In this document: positions 53,909 to 61,360 of the stretch, in pieces
How positions within the stretch are numbered: position 1 is the first letter of the stretch
Layout: every line of letters begins with the position of its first letter
Origin: a bacterium
GTDB taxonomy: Bacteria; Elusimicrobiota; Elusimicrobia; Elusimicrobiales; UBA9959
Assembly (NCBI GenBank): GCA_021811185.1
Contig: JAJZPL010000011.1
Coordinates: forward strand, 24,063 to 88,062
Reading direction: 5' to 3'
Length of the DNA: 64,000 nt
Notes under the pieces: generated by a model
The model's input: only the letters and a program-made list of their open reading frames with translations
Databases searched by the model: none
What the model was told of the DNA's origin: nothing
Position numbers and translations under genes: made by a program

Positions 53909-53937
53909 TTGAAAAGCGGGGCGGTATCTGGTACATT
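53909..53937 (+). promoter_or_regulatory. putative internal promoter before the Cys-rich/HxsA genes
   Basis: TTGAAA (53909-53914), 17-bp spacer, TACATT (53932-53937), matching the spacing and -35 of the locus 1 promoter. It lies in the 118-bp gap after hxsB copy 2, which also holds a small GCC/GGGGC hairpin near 53953-53974. It would let hxsA be expressed more strongly than its maturase. Confidence 0.45.
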
Positions 53938-54015
53938 ATAGTGTAAATTTTATATGCCTCGCAGATCCGGGGCATGTTGTTTTGTTATCTTTTCGGTAAA
54001 AGCGAGCATAATAAT

Positions 54016-55095
54016 ATGAAAAAGTGGGGCATACTGATCCTGGTATTGTTGGGGGCGGGTCTGCTGTATATGCAGTATTTCATGAAGAAGAGCGGAAAGC
54101 CCGGGGCGATACAGCCGACTCCGGCGGTTCAGGAGCAGGCCGGCGTCCCGCTGCCGGAAGGCGCCACCTCCCAGGTGGTCACGGAGACGTTCAGCGCCAC
54201 CTATATTCCGGGAGCGGGGGATTATAACGACCTGCAGCTGCCCCGCGTGCAGACGAATTATGCCGGCGCCTGCGATGGCGGTTCACTGGAGGATATGCGC
54301 TTGAGCCACGGCCGCTACTGGGGTTATTTCGCCATGAACAACCCGATTCCCGCCGATGACACGAAAAAAATGTATGACTACCTCACCAATTACGTTGGGT
54401 GCGTGGCCGCGGCCCACGACAATATAGGGCTCTGCCTCGCTCTTCCCGACGAGGCGCAGGTGGGAGACACCAAGATCGACTTTGTGGGGAGTTTGAGCAA
54501 TATGTGCAGGGAGAAAACCAACCCGCTGCTGCTGACCAATTATATGGCCGGCAAGTCTAAAAGCTCGGGCAGCTGCTATTCCATGGTTTCGGGCCTTCCC
54601 AAGAAAGTGTTGGCCAAGATCTCGGTGCCGGAATTTTGCGACGCTATTTCCAAGGGGATGGAGTCGGGTAAGGCCTACATGATGAAAATTAACCCGAAGA
54701 AGGCGGGTAATTTCCGCAAACTCTTCCCGGTCTCAAAAGCGGCCTGCGAGGGGGATGCGGACTGCCTTACCAGTCTTGCCCTCTACAACGCCGTAAAAGA
54801 CGAAAAGGTCTCCGAATGCCCGGCTTCAAAAAAAACCGTCTGCGAGGCTATGGTGGCGAAATCGGCCGTCCCGTGCGAAGACATCGTAAAGGATATGTCC
54901 CGGTTCTACTGCGGCGCCGTGAGCAAGGCTAAAAAAAAGAGCGGCGGCTTCATCGGCATGTCCCCGGAGCAGGTCAAGGCGGAAATAGCGAAAACGGAAG
55001 CGATAAAAAAACAGGCGGAGCTGCAGCGGAAAGAAAGCGACAGGCAGACGCAGCAGCTTAATCAGAACATTAGAAAAGTTTTAAAGACCGAGTAG
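54016..55095 (+). CDS. membrane-anchored Cys-rich protein, Hxs-associated, copy 2
   Basis: A 359-residue paralogue of the 32312 protein. An N-terminal anchor (KWGILILVLLGAGLLYMQYF) precedes a Pro/Gln linker, then CDGGSLEDMRLSHGRYWGYF, many cysteines at matching spacing (SKAACEGDADCLTSLALYNAV aligns with the RQRDCGDSPGCF region of copy 1) and a charged tail (LNQNIRKVLKTE aligns with INRRVRKMLGKE). It lies 12 bp before hxsA. Conservation of this gene in both Hxs loci is the main hint to its role as a pathway partner. I recognise no named family. Confidence 0.78.
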   Translation: MKKWGILILVLLGAGLLYMQYFMKKSGKPGAIQPTPAVQEQAGVPLPEGATSQVVTETFSATYIPGAGDYNDLQLPRVQTNYAGACDGGSLEDMRLSHGRYWGYFAMNNPIPADDTKKMYDYLTNYVGCVAAAHDNIGLCLALPDEAQVGDTKIDFVGSLSNMCREKTNPLLLTNYMAGKSKSSGSCYSMVSGLPKKVLAKISVPEFCDAISKGMESGKAYMMKINPKKAGNFRKLFPVSKAACEGDADCLTSLALYNAVKDEKVSECPASKKTVCEAMVAKSAVPCEDIVKDMSRFYCGAVSKAKKKSGGFIGMSPEQVKAEIAKTEAIKKQAELQRKESDRQTQQLNQNIRKVLKTE

Positions 55096-55107
55096 ACGGC
55101 GGAAATT

Positions 55108-55425
55108 ATGAAAAACAAACTGGCCAAGATAGAGAAGAATATCAAACTGTTCTTTTCCAGCGAAGAGGGGAAGATGCTGGACTCGGATATCGTGAAGACC
55201 GGGCTGGCGCTGGGGATCCTGGGCGCCGTCATGGTCGAGCAGGCTTCCGCGCAAACCCACTCTAATTACCTCAACACCAATTCCCACGTAAGTCACTTGA
55301 GCCATGGTTCGCATGGCAGCCACGGCTCTCACGGTTCCCACGCTTCCCACGGCAGCCACGGCTCGCACGGCAGCCACGGCTCGCATGGCTCTCACGGTTC
55401 CCACGGCTCTCACGGCTCTTACTAG
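55108..55425 (+). CDS. hxsA: His-Xaa-Ser repeat precursor peptide HxsA
   Basis: A 105-residue precursor. Residues 1-50 form a charged then hydrophobic leader (LFFSSEEGKMLDSDIVKTG, LALGILGAVMVEQASAQT) with an ASA-Q site resembling a signal cleavage; residues 60-104 are 15 uninterrupted His-Xaa-Ser tripeptides (12 HGS plus HVS, HLS and HAS), then Tyr and stop. This is the defining feature of HxsA, the predicted substrate of HxsB/HxsC. Its TAG stop lies in a CTAG shared with the stop of the convergent radical SAM gene. The modification and function of HxsA are unknown. Confidence 0.92.
   Translation: MKNKLAKIEKNIKLFFSSEEGKMLDSDIVKTGLALGILGAVMVEQASAQTHSNYLNTNSHVSHLSHGSHGSHGSHGSHASHGSHGSHGSHGSHGSHGSHGSHGSY
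55285..55419 (+). repeat. 15 tandem 9-bp units encoding His-Xaa-Ser
   Basis: Fifteen in-frame 9-bp units encode HVS, HLS, four HGS, HAS, eight HGS. Synonymous codons vary (CAC/CAT, GGC/GGT, AGC/TCG/TCC/TCT), so the peptide repeat is conserved more strictly than the DNA. Repeat length may vary between strains. Confidence 0.95.
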
Positions 55426-56762
55426 GCGCGGGAGTTTTTTGTTTTGATCTTAGCCGGGAGCCAGGGGTCCTCTTCGAACCAGCTCCCTCCGCGCGCCTTG
55501 GCCAGGGCGCGGCTGCCGCTCAGGCATTTAAGCAGGTAGCGGCAATCCCGGCAGCCTCCCGGCCGCCGGTAAAAAGACCTTAGATCCTTCATGTAGGCCG
55601 AACGCCAGGCTTCTTTTATTCCCTTCCCCAGGTTCTCCGCTATATAATAGCTAGGCTTGTAAAAACCGCGCAGATCGTAGACCAGCCTGGTATGGCCGTC
55701 GTCGAAGGCCGCTCCCAGCAGGTTCTTCCTTTCGTCTTCCGGCACCAGGCAGAGCGGCAGCGGGTTTGCCAGCAGTACGCGCGGGCCGCCCGGCTTGAGC
55801 GCGGAGATCCTGGCTGAAAGCCCGGTGAGGTCTTTGGGGCCGAGGTCGAATTCCGGCCCCGCCGCGGAGCCGTCCGCCAGCATCGGACGGTAGATCTCCC
55901 AGACGTCGGCGTTCAGCCGCGCCGCCAGCGCGTGGCAGGCTTTAAAATTCTTTATCAGGTTCCGGGAGGCCACGGTGCCTAGCCTGAACACCGGCACCGT
56001 ACGGCGGAGCAGGCGCATGTTCGCCAGTTTGCGGCCGAACAGCCCCGGGGTCGCGGTGGCGGCCTCGTCCGAGGCCTGGTCGCTGCCCTGCAGGGAGACC
56101 AGCACGTTGTCCATGAACGGCGCCGCCTCGGCGTACAGCCCGGCGGGGGCGGCGGCGTTGGTGTTGACCAGCGTGTAGCAGCCGAGCTTTTTCGCGGTCT
56201 TCAGCAGCGGCAGGAGGCTGGAGCTCAGGAAGGGTTCGCCGCCGGTGAAGCGGATATCCTTCACCCCCAGGGCGGCCGCTTTGCGCAGTTGCGCCTCGAT
56301 TTTTTTCAGGGGCGGTTCCTTGAGGGTCCGGTCGGAAAAGCAGCAGCGGCAGGCTTGGTTGCAGCGCTTGGTGAGTTCGAAAACCACTTCCCGCGGCAAG
56401 GGGAGCACGGGTTTAAGTTCTTTCTCGAGCTCCCGGGCGAAAGGCCCGCCGGCCACGACCCCCGGGCAGAAGCCGGAGAGCGCGCAGGAAGCGCATTGGC
56501 TGACGGCCTTGTAGGCCCGGCCGGTTTTGCGCCGGTAAAGGACATGGTCCCAGGCGTCGGGCATGAAACAGTAAGGCAGACCTTCGATGAAGACCGAAAA
56601 ATGCGGTTCCAGGCCGTTCAGCGCCCGGTAGAAAAGTTCCCTGGCTTCCACGGCCCGGGCCGCGGACCGCAGCGAAAGCGTTACGGCGGCGGCGGCCGGA
56701 TCTATGGCGAAGCCGGCGCCGAGAACCTTAAACAAGCCGGCCAGGTCCGCGCCCCCGGTCAT
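55422..56762 (-). CDS. radical SAM enzyme E with N-terminal Cys-cluster domain
   Basis: A 446-residue protein. Residues ~1-115 resemble the C-terminal part of a radical SAM enzyme (GLPYCFMPDAWDHVLYR, CASCALSGFCPG), and are followed by a full radical SAM core (CNQACRCC, FTGGEPFLSSSLL, NTNAAAPAG) and a second tail cluster (CRDCRYLLKC). The tail-first order suggests a fusion or a rearranged family. It runs convergent to hxsA, sharing a CTAG stop, and overlaps radical SAM F by 4 bp. Confidence 0.8.
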   Translation of the reverse strand: MTGGADLAGLFKVLGAGFAIDPAAAAVTLSLRSAARAVEARELFYRALNGLEPHFSVFIEGLPYCFMPDAWDHVLYRRKTGRAYKAVSQCASCALSGFCPGVVAGGPFARELEKELKPVLPLPREVVFELTKRCNQACRCCFSDRTLKEPPLKKIEAQLRKAAALGVKDIRFTGGEPFLSSSLLPLLKTAKKLGCYTLVNTNAAAPAGLYAEAAPFMDNVLVSLQGSDQASDEAATATPGLFGRKLANMRLLRRTVPVFRLGTVASRNLIKNFKACHALAARLNADVWEIYRPMLADGSAAGPEFDLGPKDLTGLSARISALKPGGPRVLLANPLPLCLVPEDERKNLLGAAFDDGHTRLVYDLRGFYKPSYYIAENLGKGIKEAWRSAYMKDLRSFYRRPGGCRDCRYLLKCLSGSRALAKARGGSWFEEDPWLPAKIKTKNSRA

Positions 56763-57919
56763 CTCAGCCTCCAGATAAATTTAGCGCCCTTGAAAGTTCT
56801 TTCTACCAGGCCCCGCTTCACCAGCGATTCGCCGGTGGAGAGCACCCTGGTCCCGTCCTTGCAGTCGTGGCAGAGCGGGATCTGCCGCGCCAGCTCCAAT
56901 ACCCGCGCCGTAGGGATGGCGTTCTCCCTGGCCAGCACTTCCAGGAAACATTTTTCCAGGCCGCTCAGGTAGCCCGGCTCCGGCTTGAGTTCCCGCCGGG
57001 CCGCGGGCGCGCGCACAGGTTCGAAGCCTTTCCAGCCGAAAATCTCCAGGTAGCGGGCGTCCACGCCCAGGCAGTCTTTGCGGAACAGGCAGCCCCGGCA
57101 GACCGGCCCGCGCCTGCGTTCCATTTCGGCGTTCTTGTCCAGGTCCCAGCGCTTCCCGAGCGGGGAGGCCACCATGGTGTTGAACTTGTAAATATCCACG
57201 GACTTCCGCTCGTAGCCCGGCAGCATGCAGGGCGGCATGTTAAGGGCCTTGACCGCGCCGTCCAGGCCGGCCGCCCGCGCGAAATCCAGCGCCGCCGCCG
57301 CGTAGGGCGAGACCTTCGGCAGGCTCACGCCGAGCTTTTTGGCGTTCACGGCCATCCTGCCTACGTAAATGGGGTAGATAAGGACGAAACTGGACACGCC
57401 GCGGTCCATGAAGAACTTTAAAATGGTCTTAAGCCGGCGGTAGTTCCGGCGGGTTATCAGCAGGTTCACGCCGACTGCCAGTTTCAGCGCCAGGATATTG
57501 TCCAGCCCGGCCAGGCTTTTTTTGAAGGAACCGCGCGCCCCGGTAAGGCCGTCGTGCACCTTCGCGCTGCGGCCCAGGAAGGTGAATTTGCAGACGGTAA
57601 GGCCTGCCGCGGCGAGTTTCGCGGCCAGGGCGGGGTCGGAAAGCTTCATGCCGTTGGTCTGCAGCCTGACGATGTCGAAGCCCGCCCTGCGGGCCGCGGC
57701 GGCCAGCGCCGGCAGGTCGGAGCGCAGCAGCGCTTCGCCCCCGGAAAACCCCAGCCGGCGGCAGCCGGCTTTCTTTGCGGCGTGGATATGGCGCAGCGCG
57801 TCTTCCAGGGAGGTTTTTGCCCCGGGAGCGAAATCCGCCTGGGAGCAGAAGCCGCAGGCCAGGTCGCAGCCGTGGTTCAGGATTATTTCGTAGCAGTCTT
57901 TCGCGCGTTTTTCAGGCAT
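56759..57919 (-). CDS. radical SAM enzyme F with winged-helix-like tail
   Basis: A 386-residue paralogue of radical SAM D (37294-38487): CDLACGFC, FSGGEALLRSDL (Ala in place of Pro of GGEP), QTNGMKL, SAKVHDGLTGARGSF, CRGCLFRKDCLG with YLEIFGWKGF, then the extra domain with CFLEVLARENAIPTARVLEL, the LCHDC motif, and KGAKFIWRLR. It is the first gene of the minus-strand pair with radical SAM E. Its start is 44 bp from the divergent sulfation operon. Confidence 0.82.
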   Translation of the reverse strand: MPEKRAKDCYEIILNHGCDLACGFCSQADFAPGAKTSLEDALRHIHAAKKAGCRRLGFSGGEALLRSDLPALAAAARRAGFDIVRLQTNGMKLSDPALAAKLAAAGLTVCKFTFLGRSAKVHDGLTGARGSFKKSLAGLDNILALKLAVGVNLLITRRNYRRLKTILKFFMDRGVSSFVLIYPIYVGRMAVNAKKLGVSLPKVSPYAAAALDFARAAGLDGAVKALNMPPCMLPGYERKSVDIYKFNTMVASPLGKRWDLDKNAEMERRRGPVCRGCLFRKDCLGVDARYLEIFGWKGFEPVRAPAARRELKPEPGYLSGLEKCFLEVLARENAIPTARVLELARQIPLCHDCKDGTRVLSTGESLVKRGLVERTFKGAKFIWRLR

Positions 57920-57963
57920 GGTTCCGGGGGGTCCAGGGGCGGTAGATATTATATAATTAAATA

Positions 57964-59361
57964 ATGACCGGCAAAGAAAACCGCCAGGATCCGGGCGTTC
58001 GGCGCGCCGGTTATCCTAACGAAAAAAAATCGGCCGGTCCGGCCGCAGCGCGCGATACCGCCGGCGCGCGCCGGTATATCCGGGACAGGTACAGCCCCGG
58101 GCGGCTGGGGGGCGGCGGCGCCGCCGGCATTAAGAACGTCCTTGTAATACAGTCCGCTTCCAGGAGCGGTTCCAGTTTCCTGTACCGCCTGCTCTCCGGC
58201 CTGCCCGGAGTGCTCTCGCTGAACGGAGAAGACATAGTTTTTCATAAGCTTAACGGCATCGCCCCCGTGAGTTCCTCAGCCGATTCGGACGCCGTGCCCG
58301 CCGGCTTCGACCCGGGCCCGGCCGTTCTCGGCCGCGTCGCCGAAGATATCCTGCTGGACGCCGGGCGCGTGCGCTCCGGCGACGGCCCTTTTTCGGCGCA
58401 GAATTACGCGGCGGACTGCGCCCAGCGGTTCCTTCTCCAGTGGCCCGGGGCCGGGGCGGACCCGGACCTGCTTTACGGCTGCGCGGCGGCGGCCGTGTAC
58501 GAGTGGCGCGGCGCGCCGGCCTTCGAAACGCAGCTGGTCTGGGCCTCTTTTCTGAAGCTTCTGGCCGGCCGCGGGGTAGCGGTGAACCCGTGGTACTATG
58601 ACCTGCGGCCCGAATTTGTGCGGCGTCTTTTCCCGGGTTCCGAACCCCTCTCCTGCCCGCCTCCTGGCGGCGGGCTCGAGGACCCGCCTTTCGTGGTCCC
58701 CGAGCCCAGGTCTTTTCCCGGCGCGGCGGGCGGGGAAACCCTGCTCCTGAAGTCCTCCTCCAATTGCTACCGGGCCGGGTTCCTGAAAAAGCTTTTCCCG
58801 GCCGCCCGCTTCAGGTTCGTGCGGCTTTCGCGCAATCCCATGGCGGCCATCAGCGGGCTCATGGACGGCTGGCTGTCGCGCGGTTTCTTCTCCAGGGATC
58901 TGGCGGGGATAGCGGAACTGGACATAAAAGGTTATTCCGTCCCGGAGAAGCCCTGGACGCGGAGCTGGTGGAAATTCGACCTGCCGCCGGGCTGGGCGGA
59001 GTACCGCGGTAAGGCTTTGCCGGAGGTCTGCGCTTTTCAATGGCTTTCGGCCAACCGGAGCATCTTCGCGGACGCCTCCGCCGGCCTGCTGGGTAAGACG
59101 ATAGGCGTGAGATATGAAGATCTGCTCGAGCCGGTCGCCCTGGGCCGGGAACTGGAAAGGATCAGGGAGTTCGCCGGGCTGCCCGAAGGAGGCTCGGACG
59201 CAGCGCGCCGCGCCGCGCCCGTCATGGCGGTGACCAACCCGCGCCCTCATAAATGGCTGAAAAGAAAGGACGAACTGCTGCCGTTCTGTTCGTCGCGGGA
59301 AGTGGCGGAGATCTCTTCGGAACTCGGGTATGACCTTAAGAGCGCGGAGCTGTTGCCATGA
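57964..59361 (+). CDS. sulfotransferase-family protein (long form)
   Basis: A 465-residue predicted PAPS-dependent sulfotransferase. The 5'-phosphosulfate loop is IQSASRSGSSFLYRLL near residue 60-75 and the 3'-phosphate site is RFVRLSRNPMAAISGLMDGW; about 55 disordered, charged residues precede it. It starts the operon, overlaps the amidinotransferase-fold gene by ATGA, and is much longer than the second sulfotransferase. The acceptor could be a glycan, lipid, peptide or amine; cysD and cysNC downstream would supply PAPS. Confidence 0.75.
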   Translation: MTGKENRQDPGVRRAGYPNEKKSAGPAAARDTAGARRYIRDRYSPGRLGGGGAAGIKNVLVIQSASRSGSSFLYRLLSGLPGVLSLNGEDIVFHKLNGIAPVSSSADSDAVPAGFDPGPAVLGRVAEDILLDAGRVRSGDGPFSAQNYAADCAQRFLLQWPGAGADPDLLYGCAAAAVYEWRGAPAFETQLVWASFLKLLAGRGVAVNPWYYDLRPEFVRRLFPGSEPLSCPPPGGGLEDPPFVVPEPRSFPGAAGGETLLLKSSSNCYRAGFLKKLFPAARFRFVRLSRNPMAAISGLMDGWLSRGFFSRDLAGIAELDIKGYSVPEKPWTRSWWKFDLPPGWAEYRGKALPEVCAFQWLSANRSIFADASAGLLGKTIGVRYEDLLEPVALGRELERIREFAGLPEGGSDAARRAAPVMAVTNPRPHKWLKRKDELLPFCSSREVAEISSELGYDLKSAELLP

Positions 59362-60320
59362 GCGAGACCTGGAGAAAATTTTCGGCTTATCAGGGAACGG
59401 GGTGGAAGCCCAGGGACCGGAGCCTGGCACTGGAGCTCGCGCGCCTGGCCGCGCCGCGCGTAAATTCGGAATATAAACAGCTTAAGGCCGTGCTGCTTTA
59501 TTGCCCGGGCCGGGAACTGCTGACCATAAAGGACCCTAACGCCGCGCAGCACCTGGCGCGGATCAGCCCCGCCGGGATCCGCCGGGAGTACGCCGCGCTT
59601 TCAGCCGCCTTCCGCCGGGAGGGAGTGGCCGTGCATATGCTGAAGGGCGGGCCGCGGCGGCCTGGGCGCGGCCCCGCGCTCAACCTGATGTACGTCAGGG
59701 ACCTGTTCTTCAACACGCCGGAAGGCGCGGTGGTGGCCAGGATGGCCAGCGCCGTGCGCGCCGGCGAGGAGGCCTTGGCGGTACCGGCGCTCGCCGGCCT
59801 GGGCATCCCTATAAACAAGACCATTTCCGGCGCCGGGACCTTCGAAGGGGCCGACGCGCTGTGGCTGGATAAAAGGACCGTGCTCTGCGGCACCGGGAAC
59901 AGGACCAACGAGGAGGGTTTCCGGCAGCTGCGCCGGGTGCTGGCCCTGCAGGGGGTTAAAGCGGTGAACGTGCCGCTGCCTGGCGGCGTGCAGCACCTGC
60001 TGGGGCTGCTCCAGTTCGTGGACCGCGGCCTGGCGCTGCTGCGGACGGAGAAGGCTTCGTCCCGCCTCCGGGCGCTGCTGCGCGCGAATAGGGTTGCAGT
60101 TATCCCGGTGCCGGAGACCGAAGAGGTGAGCGCGCGGCAGGGAATGAACATCGTTACCGTAGCCCCGCGGCGCATTATCATGCCCGCCTCCTGCCCTGGC
60201 CTGAAAAAACTTTACGCCGCTTCGGGGCTTACCGTGGCCGCGGAGGTAGGGATAAGCCAGCTGATAAACGGCGCAGGCGGCCTGGCCTGCGCCACCGGCA
60301 TACTGTCGCGCGCCCTATGA
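59358..60320 (+). CDS. amidinotransferase/arginine-deiminase-fold enzyme
   Basis: A 320-residue guanidine-modifying-superfamily protein. The catalytic pieces are visible: VRDLFF (Arg114-Asp115), GAGTFEGAD (Glu163), GVQHLLG (His213) and the nucleophile in GGLACATG (Cys311). Length falls between DDAH (~280) and arginine deiminase (~400). Members hydrolyse arginine or methylarginine or transfer amidino groups. Coupled by ATGA overlaps between two sulfotransferase genes, it probably acts on the same product, such as an arginine- or guanidine-bearing molecule. Confidence 0.85.
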   Translation: MSETWRKFSAYQGTGWKPRDRSLALELARLAAPRVNSEYKQLKAVLLYCPGRELLTIKDPNAAQHLARISPAGIRREYAALSAAFRREGVAVHMLKGGPRRPGRGPALNLMYVRDLFFNTPEGAVVARMASAVRAGEEALAVPALAGLGIPINKTISGAGTFEGADALWLDKRTVLCGTGNRTNEEGFRQLRRVLALQGVKAVNVPLPGGVQHLLGLLQFVDRGLALLRTEKASSRLRALLRANRVAVIPVPETEEVSARQGMNIVTVAPRRIIMPASCPGLKKLYAASGLTVAAEVGISQLINGAGGLACATGILSRAL

Positions 60321-61360
60321 CCATGCCCGGCTCCGGCCCGATCTTCATCATAGGCACGGAACGCTCCGGCTCCAACCTGCTGCGGCTCATCCTGAACGGC
60401 CATCCTTCCATTTATATCCCGCATCCTCCGCATTTGATGAAGGACCTGGGGCCCGTGGAGGGCTTTTACGGGGACTTGGCCGAAGACCGGAATTTCCGCC
60501 GGCTGGTGGACGACGCCGCCAGGCTGATAGAACTCCATTTCTTTTCGTGGGAAATAAAACCCGACAGGGCCGCGGCTTTCAGGGCCGCGGCGGCCCGGAA
60601 CCTGTACTGCGTGAAAGCGGCTTTTTACGAGCAATACCGCCGCTTCAAGGGCGTGAAGCGCTGGGGCTGCAAAAGCACCTTTATGGTGCACTATTACGCC
60701 CAGGCGAGGAAATACAGCCCCGGGGCCAGGTTCATCCACCTCGTGCGCGACGGCAGGGACGTGGCCGTTTCGGCCCGCAAGTCCGTCTTTAACCATTTTC
60801 ACCCCTACTACGTGGCCCGCCTGTGGAGCCTGCAGCAGCAGCTGGCGCTGGAGATGGAGCGCACCCTCGGGCCGGAAGAGTTCATGACGCTCCGCTACGA
60901 GGACCTGATAGCGGACCCGGAGCGCGCCGCGCGGGGCGTCTGCCGCTTCCTGGGCGAGGCATACGCCCCCGGCATGCTGCGGTATTTCGAGCAGGCGGAG
61001 CCTAAAAAACTGGCCGGCGCCAGCGCCTCGTGGGAGAATTGTTCACGGCCGGTGCTCGGCGGCAATTCCGGCAAGTACAAGGCGGCGCTCTCCGTCGGCG
61101 AGATCAAGCTTTTTGAAACGGTTTCTTTTTACGAGCTTGAGCGTTTCGGCTATGCGCTGGAGAACCCCCGCGGCGAACTTGAGGCGGCCTCCGGCAAGCC
61201 GCTGCCCGCGCGTCTCAGGGCGCTCTATTATACCCTTGAAAAATGTAGAATGACCTATGTGCGGGCCAGATCGCTGTTCACGGACCGCAACGCTTTTACG
61301 ATGCTGGGAAAAAGGTTTTTTTTAACCGCCGTAAAAGTCAGGCTGCTGTGCCGCTTATGA
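60317..61360 (+). CDS. sulfotransferase
   Basis: A 347-residue PAPS-dependent sulfotransferase: FIIGTERSGSNLLRLILNG (5'-phosphosulfate loop) at residues 9-27, FIHLVRDGRDVAVSARKSV (3'-phosphate site), LRYEDLIADPERA and a C-terminal KYK-type segment. It overlaps the amidinotransferase-fold gene upstream and cysD downstream by 4 bp each. Confidence 0.9.
   Translation: MTMPGSGPIFIIGTERSGSNLLRLILNGHPSIYIPHPPHLMKDLGPVEGFYGDLAEDRNFRRLVDDAARLIELHFFSWEIKPDRAAAFRAAAARNLYCVKAAFYEQYRRFKGVKRWGCKSTFMVHYYAQARKYSPGARFIHLVRDGRDVAVSARKSVFNHFHPYYVARLWSLQQQLALEMERTLGPEEFMTLRYEDLIADPERAARGVCRFLGEAYAPGMLRYFEQAEPKKLAGASASWENCSRPVLGGNSGKYKAALSVGEIKLFETVSFYELERFGYALENPRGELEAASGKPLPARLRALYYTLEKCRMTYVRARSLFTDRNAFTMLGKRFFLTAVKVRLLCRL

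Noticed and set aside
55285..55419. CRISPR-like array from the 9-bp repeats
   Set aside because: Units are in-frame codons of HxsA with no spacers and with synonymous variation; no cas genes are present.
26264..57919. Mobile island or prophage origin of the accessory region
   Set aside because: No integrase, transposase, attachment repeats or flanking tRNA are visible, and codon bias resembles that of the core genes by eye. Recent transfer cannot be shown from this window.
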